DNA of 10,471 nucleotides from Euperipatoides rowelli (lineage: Eukaryota > Onychophora > Udeonychophora > Euonychophora > Peripatopsidae): assembly GCA_003024985.2 (NCBI GenBank), contig PXIH01S0029827.1; one strand, written 5' to 3'. Position numbers and translations under genes: made by a program. This document shows positions 1-6,700 of the stretch, piece after piece. The notes under the pieces are model-generated. The model saw only the letters and a program-made list of their open reading frames with translations, ran no database searches and was not told where the DNA came from. The first letter of the stretch is position 1; each line of letters starts with the position of its first letter.

Positions 1-84
1 TATTTATAAAGGGTATCATTTAGCCATGTGTATTTATAAAGGGCATCATTTTGCCATGTGGATTTACAAAGGTTGTCATTTTGA
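1..84. repeat. 30-bp minisatellite, about 2.8 copies, cut by the window edge
   Basis: Two near-identical 30-bp units (1-30 and 31-60) begin TATTTATAAAGGG and end GCCATGTG. A third, more diverged partial unit follows (61-84). The first two differ at only a few positions. The array probably continues to the left of the window. No coding potential is seen in it. Confidence 0.85.
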
Positions 85-202
85 ATCAATAATATAAATC
101 CAAATGCTTTTTTTTTATTTTAATACAGACTTAAATAAATCAACATGTTTTTTTTTTATTATTATATATTACAATTTTCTTTCTTGCTCATAAATCATGA
201 TA

Positions 203-1042
203 GTTATCACAGTTCCATGTTCAAAGAGCCACGGTTACTTTTTTAAATACCCCATGTTACATGTTCATAGAACTGGAGTTACATATTTAATGTGCCACAG
301 TTCCATTTCAAAGAGCCACAATTACATGTTTATAGTCCCACATGGTAAATGTTCATAGAGCTACAGTTATATGTCAAATCAATGGCACAGTTACATATTC
401 AAAGTGCTGCAATTACATGTTCAGGAAGGCACACGTTACATATTCATAGAACTGCAGTTAAATGTTCAAAATGCCATAGTTCCATGTTCAAAGATCTACA
501 GTTGCATTTTAAAGTACTGCATATTACATGATCATTGAGCTCAGTTACATGTTCAAAATGCCGCAGTTCCATGTTCAATGAGCCACAGTTACATGTCTAA
601 AGTACTGCATGTTACATGTTCAAAGAGCTGCAGTTACATGTTTAAAGTTCCACATTACATGTTCATAGAGCTGCAGTTACATGTTCAAAGTGCCGCAGTT
701 CCATTAAAAAAAACTACAATTACATGTTTATAGTCCCATATGTTACATGGTCTTTGATCTGCACTTACATTTGAAAGTGGTGAGTTACATGTTTAAATAC
801 CATGTTATAGACTGCAATTAAATGTTCAAAGGGCCGCAGTTCCATGTTCAAAGATTCACAGTACATGTTTAAAGTACCACATCATATTACGTTTATAGAG
901 CTGCAGTTAAATGTTCTAAGTACCGCACATTAAATGTTCAAAGAGATGCAGTTACATGTTTAAAGTGCCGCCGTTTCATGTTAAAAGAGATGCAGTTACA
1001 TGTTTAAAGTGCCACAGTTACATGTTGAAAGTGCGATTTTCT
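203..1042. repeat. Degenerate 22-bp satellite array with a four-unit higher-order period
   Basis: About 39 head-to-tail units of 20-24 bp follow the pattern AGTTACATGTTCAAAGTGCCGC. Units fall into recurring variants: one begins AGTTCCATG, one has a TTTAAAGT core, and one has TTCATAGAGCTGC. The AGTTCCA variant starts at 211, 299, 478, 565, 697 and 838. Several of these intervals are 87-88 bp or about twice that, which indicates an old tetrameric higher-order repeat blurred by point mutation and small indels. The short open frame at 349-531 is only a read through the array and is not a gene. Most units carry TTCAAAG or TTTAAAG, a TCF/LEF-like core, but nothing shows that it is functional. Confidence 0.92.
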
Positions 1043-1132
1043 TGATAGGAGAGGTTTTTTTAATTAGTCTTATTTAATTTAATTATTTGGAAATTAATTG
1101 AGTAAGATAAAGTTGTAGAAGACACTAATATG

Positions 1133-1937
1133 TTATTGTGAAAAGAAATAGTTTTGAAAAATAGAGTAAAAAGCATAAGAGGATTTAGTCTTGGCTGGTA
1201 GGTGAATAGACTTAGCCAAAACCAACATATGTTTTCTGCAGCATATAAATTTGGCCATATAAGTCACAAATTAAAATTTCTGATTGGCTACCAAAACTTG
1301 ACATTTGACATGGCTCTAAAGACCCTCCATTCAGTTGGTGTGGCAACCACGCTGCAAGTTTACAAACTAGATTGAGTTGTTAACTGTCAGATGAATATAA
1401 CTCTCATCTCTCAGACAGTCATACATCTTTCAACAGTTCGAGTAAATGATGATGCTATTGGATTAAGGGAAGAGGAATGTTGATAGAGCAGTCATTCACA
1501 GAAGCATGAAACAATCACTGGACTTCCTCTCCACCCCATCAAAGATCAATTGGTCTAAAACCATTCTTCCATGGTTATTATTCCACTTATTGAACTTTGA
1601 CTTGTCTATTTCCTCTATCTTTCCTGCCTGCTGATAATTTGGGGCTGATTTATGACAATGTCGACACAAACGTCCCATCAGAAGTTATACCCGTTGGCTG
1701 TACTGTGCAAGCCAACTTGCATTAGTTCGTGTAGAACAACTTTAGGTACATAATCTGAACTATCTCTTCTAGATGGAGATTTGAATTATCAAAGTATTAT
1801 TTTTGACAAATGCTGCATGAAACCTGAGGCCTATTATTTCCATTGTTCTGGAAAATTTCTATAAAAACAGTCTGAACATTTATCACTAGGAATAGTTTCA
1901 AGTTTATTTCTGCACCACAGTTTGCACAAAGGTACAT
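1133..1937 (-). pseudogene. Dead ISXO2-like/IS1595-family (Merlin superfamily) DDE transposase
   Basis: An intact copy would be a cut-and-paste DNA transposase acting on its own terminal repeats. This is my recognition of the family from motifs, not a search result. Reading the minus strand, a zinc ribbon appears first: CANC (1917-1928) and CSIC (1806-1817). Then come NSNLHLEEIVQIMYL, a block reading VCVDIVINQPQII in another frame, and the DDE domain in a third frame. The first catalytic Asp lies in GKIEEIDKSKF (codon 1604-1606). The second Asp is replaced by Asn in SNC-stop-KMYDCLRDE (1436-1438). Next comes YIHLTVNNS, then the catalytic Glu in MEGL (1325-1327), then YMAKFICCRKH near the C-terminus. 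Two frameshifts (near 1745 and 1630) and about nine in-frame stops kill it. Several stops sit where the family has Trp (DCW, EGLW). Family proteins usually run to roughly 270-300 residues, so nearly the whole gene is present. An ATG at 1935-1937 is a possible old start. I found no terminal inverted repeats or target duplication. Confidence 0.85.
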
Positions 1938-2714
1938 AGTGTAAACCAGTGACACGGTCGAAAGTCATTGTGTGATATTGTGCTTCTATTTGATATAGGT
2001 AAATTTAGAATTTATCTTATTGTTAGAAACATCAGTATGGGTGGCCATTTTGTAGCAGATGATAGTAAAGGTGGCTGTCCGAGGAAAAATGTGAATGTTT
2101 ATTGTTAATTAGAATGAGTAATGGTCAAAATAAACATCACAAAGGTGTCCAGGTAGGAATTTTATTTTTATTTAGAAATACTGTATATGTGAGAAAGTTT
2201 GGATTTCATTCCATATAAAATATAATTAGTATAGAGCTAGTTGAACCGATTACATAGTGATATTTCTTTAAAAACAACTTTTTAAAATCATTTTTTAGAT
2301 GCAATTAACTCACGATTAATTCTAAGTGTTAAATCAAAAATGCTGTTAAATCAGTGTTAGGTGACATAAGTATGCGGCTAGAAGTAATTAATATAAGTCT
2401 AACATAGATTTATCTAGATACAAAATAGTTCCAACAGGCCATGTTGGGGTAGTCGATCTAAGGAGTTTAAATACGGTCATGTGATGTAGTCTTCTGCAGT
2501 TTTACCCATAAGTTTTCAAAAAGTTATCGTATTTATTATTAAGAAAAGTTGTATTTTTATTTGTGTCTCAGCAGTGGCTACAACTTGAACTAATCGTTCA
2601 AATGGAATATCCTCACTTTTTAAAATCAGTTTTTTTTAATTTAAATAGCAAGGATTAAAAAAAAATTAATCACTAAGTAAAAATCAAGTTGTCTTTTAAT
2701 TCGCAATGAAGTTA
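1938..2714. other. A+T-rich spacer, nothing recognised
   Basis: All frames are closed at short intervals. I see no RNA gene, tandem repeat or family motif. The segment may include the lost right end of the Merlin-type transposon, but no inverted terminal repeat matching the 1040-1133 side could be found by eye. It ends at the target-site duplication of the copia element. Confidence 0.5.
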
Positions 2715-2719
2715 GTTTG
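2715..2719. repeat. Target-site duplication (GTTTG), left copy of copia insertion
   Basis: GTTTG directly precedes the left LTR and is repeated exactly at 5508-5512 directly after the right LTR. Five bases is the usual duplication length for Ty1/copia integrases. The match fixes the element limits and the LTR ends (TGT...ACA). Confidence 0.8.
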
Positions 2720-3216
2720 TGTAGAAAATTGACGTGAATAGAGACCCCGATATAACTGTAAATATAATTACACTTAAATTCTAAAATAATCCTAGGTATA
2801 ACAACAGTAATAAATTAAATAAAAAATATCCAACAGTGTAAATACTGAACAAGTATTTATTGCAATTCCACAGCATTAACAGATCATTAAATTAATACAT
2901 CCTCCATACACGGAACAAGATGGAGACAGACAAAGACATGGAAAAAAGCCTTCCCATCATGCTAAGTTGCATCTACACTAAACCTAAAACTAAATAAAAA
3001 TAATAATTACGCTATTAATATGATGTTTGTTCTTAAAATATAGATACTGTATATATATTGATTGATTGATAATTATTGCTAAAAATTAAAACATTATTGC
3101 ACCACATTTAATGCGAGTGACAACTGGATAAAAGCTGACCCAGTGTTGATTCACGTTAATTACTACCGCTACTGTAACATAAGTCAGCCAGACTACACAG
3201 TCATTACATTCCAACA
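2720..3216 (-). repeat. 3' LTR of the copia element (497 bp)
   Basis: This copy matches 5007-5507 over its whole length. Its plus-strand left end is TGTAG and its right end CCAACA, which gives TGTTGG...TACA on the element's own strand. A small (ATTG)n run near 3057-3068 differs from the other LTR. A 7-bp difference lies just inside the left end (TGTAGAAAATTG here, TGTAATCTCTATAAAATTG in the other copy). Confidence 0.9.
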
Positions 3217-3225
3217 GTCCCCCTT
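3217..3225 (-). other. Polypurine tract for plus-strand DNA priming
   Basis: On the minus strand AAGGGGGAC lies directly before the TGTTGG start of the 3' LTR. This is the position and composition expected of a copia polypurine tract, and it supports the minus orientation. Confidence 0.75.
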
Positions 3226-3637
3226 AATTACTATGGAGTCCTTGGGCTGGAAAATGTCTATAACTGGAACTCTGGATACGAATCTGGAACGCTGAATAAC
3301 TACAATGTTGGAAAAATTTCTTAAAGCTACTGCATGATTAAAATAATACTTCTATTATGTAATCTGATTGTGGGTTAAAAACTAGAGTTGATGTTGAACG
3401 AGAGGAAATGAATACTGGGTGCACTGCTTGGCTGGTGATGCATCGGTGGATGCCCCATTAACGCTTCGGTTCTTCCATTTCTTGTTGATCATCATCTTCT
3501 TGAAATTGGTAAAATTTTGAGTGGTTAGTTTAGAACCGAAGATCTTGATGTTTTCTGCCTCGAATCTCGCTCTGCAACACTTTTTATATGGGTTAGTTGC
3601 TAGAGGNGATTTTNGAATGTTGACTAAAATTTGATAG

Positions 3638-4030
3638 GTCTCNGAGTCGGCAACCCTTATTATGTAGATGAAGCTGATGTTATTGCTGAAGAGCGCCTCC
3701 ACGTGAGAAGAGCAGTAACTAGGATTTCTTTACTTTCTTCTTTCAAATTGCAAAACTGGTTGTCATGGTTACGTAGCTTTAACTTAGTGCTTTATGTAGT
3801 ATTTAAGTAGCTTTTACAGTATAAATTGTGATAAATTAATATAAATATTAATTCTGGATCTTTTCTGTTTCTTTACAGGCTGCCTGGCTGAAGTTCCTCC
3901 ATAATGAGAGGGGAAAGGCCAAAGGAGGGGGGGGGGGAGAGATCGGGTCCCACCTGAGAAGAAAGATGGTAGTAAAGAAAGAAGATACAAAGAAATTGCC
4001 AAAATATTAAAAAAATACAAAAAATTAGAA
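3638..4030 (+). pseudogene. Possible two-exon coding fragment of unknown family, inside the copia element
   Basis: A stretch from 3638 follows an AG and ends at a GTGAGA donor (3703). It reads PYYVDEADVIAEERLH in one frame. After 176 bp comes a strong acceptor (TTTTCTGTTTCTTTACAG, ending 3878), and the same phase continues AAWLKFLHNERGKAKG. The G-rich tract at about 3927-3937 then breaks the frame. The reading in the next frame (3941 onward) is RVPPEKKDGSKERRYKEIAK, ending at a stop near 4045. Consistent phase across the two splice-like sites and the hydrophilic, protein-like composition are the only support. No family was recognised. It could be captured host sequence, a nested element or chance. 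The minus-strand open frame at 3382-3702 competes for part of it. Confidence 0.25.
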
Positions 4031-4086
4031 TATATTGCCAAGTAAAGATAGAACTCAAGGAAAAAATCCAAGGGATTTGTTCTGTA

Positions 4087-4110
4087 ATTTACTGAATTAA
4101 TTCAGTAAAT
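4087..4110. repeat. 24-bp perfect palindrome
   Basis: ATTTACTGAATT is followed immediately by its exact reverse complement AATTCAGTAAAT with no spacer. It could form a cruciform or hairpin. It lies in the unassigned interior of the copia element. Its origin is unknown. Confidence 0.9.
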
Positions 4111-4258
4111 GACATAACTCTATCCCTAGGGAAACTAAAAAATGAAAAAAAATTAATTGTAAATATTTAAGGAGGTTTGTAAAGATGATTACAAGTTTCC
4201 CAGATCCTTGCTTAGCAATTTATTTTGGCGCATAAAAGTCCATTGGTCTTCTCTAAGT

Positions 4259-4949
4259 TTAGTCATGAGATATTGGACAATTCTGTCTGATATGTCCTGT
4301 TTTTCCACATCCATGACATGTAATATTATTTTTTAGTTTTAATTTTTCAGTCCTCATGGCAGGTCATTTATTGAGGCTTGGTAATTTGCACTTTCATGTT
4401 TGATCGCTTCGTCACGCAAACGTTCCACCACATAATCCACTTTGAGATCACCCTCTTCTCAAGTCTCCAGTGAAGTTATCAGAGGGTTGTAACTTTTGGG
4501 TAACCCGTGTAACATTACCACCACGAGATGATTATCTTTAACCGTTTCTCCAAAAGACTGCAAAAGTGCATTAAGTTCCATAATACTGTCTATATAGTCT
4601 TCCATGTTATTGAACTGTTCGTATCGCACACCATATAATTTTTTTAGAAGAAATAACTTGCTGGTTAATCCCTTATGTTTATATTTTGTCTTTAAAGTAG
4701 ACCATACATCCTTTGCGGTTCTACATTTAGTAATCCCCACTAGTATTTTATCCTCAAGTGTGAGCCCGACTGTAGCACATGAGTTCTGGTCCCTTGTTTC
4801 CTACTCTTCTGTAACAGGATTAGGCCTAGGTGTTTCTTTGACAATGACAGACCATAATTTTTCCTTCTGAAGAATCATCTGGAGTTTGTCTGCCAGAGAA
4901 AATAATTATCTCCAGATAATTTCGACACGGAATAACCCTTCATCTCCAT
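4259..4949 (-). pseudogene. gag: Copia-type gag remnant with CCHC zinc knuckle
   Basis: Gag is the capsid/nucleocapsid protein that packages retrotransposon RNA. From the ATG at 4947-4949 the minus strand reads a short N-terminal block with the GDNYF-type motif of copia gag. A frameshift near 4888 leads into the UBN2-type gag domain. That domain is open from 4740 to 4459 (DVWSTLKTKYKHKG, MEDYIDSIMEL and LHGLPKSYNPLITSLE are typical), then continues past a stop at 4456-4458. Another frameshift near 4350 leads to the zinc knuckle CX2CX4HX4C at 4277-4318 (Cys-His-Gly-Cys, His, Cys). An in-frame TAG lies at 4801-4803, and the frame ends at 4259-4261. Gag is thus nearly full length but broken by at least two frameshifts and two stops. 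The plus-strand frame at 4604-4870 is only its shadow. The gene starts close behind the 5' LTR, as usual for the family. Confidence 0.88.
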
Positions 4950-5006
4950 TGTGTAGCAAATTTGTTTGATATAACGTTAATAGGCAGTAGGCAATGTCTT
5001 CAGTCT

Positions 5007-5507
5007 TGTAATCTCTATAAAATTGACATGATTAGAGACCCCGTTATAACTGTAAATATAATTACACTTAAATTCTAAAATAATACTAGGTATAACAACA
5101 GTAATAAATTAAATAAAAAATATCCAACAGTGTAAATACTGAACAAGTATTTATTGCAATTCCACAACATTAACAGATCATTAAATCAATACATCCTCCA
5201 TACACGGAACAAGATGAAGACAGACAAAGACATGGAAAAAAAGCCTTCCCATCATGCTAAGTTGCATCTACACTAAACCTAAAACTAAATAAAAAATAAT
5301 AATTACGCTATTAATATGATGTTTGTACTTAAAATAAAGATTAATATATATAGTGAGTGATAATTATTGGTAAAAATTAAAACATTATTGCCCCAAATTT
5401 AATGCAAGTAATGACTGGATAAAAGCTGACCCAGTCTTGATTCATGTTAATTACTACCGCTACTGTAACAAATGTCAGCCAGACTACACAGTCATTACAT
5501 TCCAACA
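5007..5507 (-). repeat. 5' LTR of the copia element (501 bp)
   Basis: Near-identical partner of 2720-3216 in direct orientation. On the element's strand it starts TGTTGGAATG (ending at 5507) and ends TACA (5007). In the element's own direction it would hold promoter, transcript start and polyadenylation signals. The sequence just inside (AGACTGAAGACATTGCC on the minus strand) does not resemble the usual initiator-Met primer site. Confidence 0.9.
5345..5352 (-). promoter_or_regulatory. Candidate TATA box of the LTR promoter
   Basis: TATATATA lies about 160 bp from the LTR start on the element's strand, upstream of a minus-strand AATAAA at 5150-5155. That order (TATA, then polyadenylation signal) is the one expected in an LTR. 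In such A+T-rich DNA both could occur by chance. Confidence 0.35.
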
Positions 5508-5512
5508 GTTTG
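5508..5512. repeat. Target-site duplication (GTTTG), right copy of copia insertion
   Basis: Exact copy of 2715-2719, directly outside the right LTR. Confidence 0.8.
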
Positions 5513-5615
5513 CAGAGTTCAGCTGCAAACTCTAAAACTAACTCAGTTTTTCTTGAACATGTCTACGCAGTGCAAATCACCAAGGTTTTGCTAACGGTTT
5601 AGGAGTAAAATATCA

Positions 5616-5623
5616 TTCTAGAA
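5616..5623. repeat. hAT target-site duplication TTCTAGAA, left copy
   Basis: The 8-bp sequence TTCTAGAA directly precedes the CAGG terminus of the element and recurs exactly after its other end (6095-6102). Eight bases with a central TA is the hallmark of hAT insertion. Confidence 0.85.
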
Positions 5624-6094
5624 CAGGTCTAGGCAAACAGTTTTGACTAGAAGCCAAACTGGAAGTATATGAGAAATTTTGGAGGGCCAAGGTAATGCTT
5701 GGCCATGGGAAAGGCAGGGGGGTGGGAAGGCAAAAAAAAAAAAAATATTTTGAGCAGTTTGAACTTTGGTAGCCGGTGATTGTAAAATATGATTGCAAAA
5801 AAATTGCGATATTCTATGAATATGGTAAGCCATAAGCTCAAAATTGGCATGCATATTATTTTATGGTTAAAACTGAATTAATCAAAGACTTTTTGATGAG
5901 CAGAATAATTAAATGAATTATTTTATATGATTTCAGTTTGTTCTAGCCTACTGTCTTTACAATATGGAAAAAAATAACAGTTGAAAAAAAATTATATGAT
6001 AGTGTAATGTTATATATTTTTAAATTTTCCCGCAAGCGGACAATATTTCGAATAAGGCTGCAACTGGCCAAAACATGGGGTTTACCCAGGTCTG
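5624..6094. mobile_element. Non-autonomous hAT-type DNA transposon (471 bp)
   Basis: The left end is CAGGTCTAGGCAAACAG. The reverse complement of the right end is CAGACCTGGGTAAACCCC. The two agree at 11 of the first 15 positions, form terminal inverted repeats of hAT character, and are flanked by an exact 8-bp duplication. Sub-terminal sequence is also typical: GGAGGGCC near the left end and GTCCGCTTGCGGG in the right arm. A GGCCAAG/CTTGGCC hairpin sits at 5685-5704. The interior has no transposase, so mobility would need an autonomous relative. The short minus-strand frames at 5613-5854 are not genes. A13 and G6 homopolymer runs lie at about 5709-5744. Confidence 0.88.
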
Positions 6095-6102
6095 TTCTAG
6101 AA
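6095..6102. repeat. hAT target-site duplication TTCTAGAA, right copy
   Basis: Exact copy of 5616-5623, directly following the element's ...GGTCTG right end. Confidence 0.85.
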
Positions 6103-6533
6103 TATCAAATATTCCGTTTAATAACATTTCCTCTGCATTTTGAGGAGAAACATTACTCTAATGTAATATAATACATAACCGTAACAAAAAAGGTACCCTA
6201 CCGGTATTATAATGAGGGTTTACAAATAAATAAATAAATAAATACAGAAATGCTAAAGTATAAAATAAAATGTCATTAGAAAAACCAGTATGTTGCAATT
6301 TATCTTTTTAAATTGATATTTTATGGAAGAACTTAAATCACTATTAATTTCTCAATAAAGCTAATTAAAATAACTATTTATTTAAAAAAGCTGGAATATC
6401 TTCAATATATTACTGGTTATACTGAAAGGTTATATTTAGAAGTAGAACATTAGTTTTTAAAAAAAAGAATATAATAAATATATTTAATAAAGCTTGAACA
6501 GTTCTGTTTTCTCCTATCTGCTATTATGTATAG
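6103..6533. other. A+T-rich spacer with an (AAAT)n microsatellite at 6224-6244
   Basis: Apart from about five AAAT units at 6224-6244, no repeat, RNA or protein motif was recognised. The last 30 bases before 6534 are pyrimidine-rich and end in TAG, which could be a splice acceptor. Confidence 0.5.
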
Positions 6534-6700
6534 ATAGGAACAGTGAAAACTGCTCAGGGTTTTATGTGTGTGAAACAGCTTGCATCTCCTGGAGGGATTA
6601 TGAGGCATTAAATAGTCTGGAATTTCTGAAGAAGCTAATTCAGTATTATATAAAAAAAGATAAAATGGATTTGCCGGTGACCCAGGAGCTGAAAATTAGG
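6534..6700 (+). other. Weak candidate internal exon, unknown product
   Basis: A polypyrimidine stretch ending in TAG (6531-6533) precedes a frame open past 6834. A GTGAAT donor-like site lies at 6701, and an alternative GTGACC at 6676. The stretch reads, for example, SWRDYEALNSLEFLKKLIQY, which is amphipathic and helix-like and has a less A-T-biased codon choice than its flanks. No family was recognised. The frame has no ATG near its start (it begins at a TTG), as would fit an internal exon but also a chance frame. A neighbouring exon was not found. Confidence 0.25.

Larger units (their letters stand above)
3226..4258. other. Interior of the copia element with no recognisable pol; possible foreign sequence
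   Basis: This stretch occupies the place where protease, integrase, reverse transcriptase and RNase H should be, but none of their motifs was found. It is more GC-balanced than its surroundings between about 3400 and 3720. It carries three N calls (3607, 3614, 3643) and includes a G12 run (3926-3938 region) and a 24-bp palindrome. A 106-codon open frame runs on the minus strand (3382-3702) with no family I recognise. It is Lys/Asn-rich, for example near KKMMINKKWKNRS. A competing plus-strand reading with splice-like borders is listed separately. An open frame of this length is expected now and then in 10 kb, so length alone does not prove coding. Confidence 0.5.
2720..5507 (-). mobile_element. 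Ty1/copia LTR retrotransposon, internally deleted or replaced
   Basis: Two direct repeats of about 500 bp flank a 1.79-kb interior and are themselves flanked by a perfect 5-bp duplication. Orientation is minus. The LTR begins TGTTGGAATG and ends TACA on that strand, a polypurine tract abuts the left (3') LTR, and gag follows the right (5') LTR. A complete copia interior is about 4-5 kb. This one keeps only gag, and no protease, integrase, reverse transcriptase or RNase H motif could be found. The two LTRs differ at roughly 20-25 of about 490 aligned positions plus a few indels, estimated by eye, so the insertion is not recent. No standard initiator-tRNA primer site was recognised next to the 5' LTR. 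The element cannot move on its own. Confidence 0.9.

Noticed and set aside
349-531. 60-codon plus-strand open frame
   Set aside because: It lies wholly inside the degenerate 22-bp satellite and reads through its units.
3814-4071. Minus-strand open frames of 61 and 85 codons
   Set aside because: They are hydrophobic, low-complexity reads of the A+T-rich and G-tract sequence. They show no motif and overlap a better plus-strand candidate.
4604-4870. 88-codon plus-strand open frame
   Set aside because: It is the antisense shadow of the copia gag remnant.
5613-5854. Three minus-strand open frames of 61-78 codons
   Set aside because: They lie in the non-autonomous hAT element, read its A-run as poly-Phe and contain no transposase motif.
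6224-6244. (AAAT)n run as a retrotransposon tail
   Set aside because: No LINE or SINE body or target duplication was found next to it, so it was kept as a simple microsatellite.
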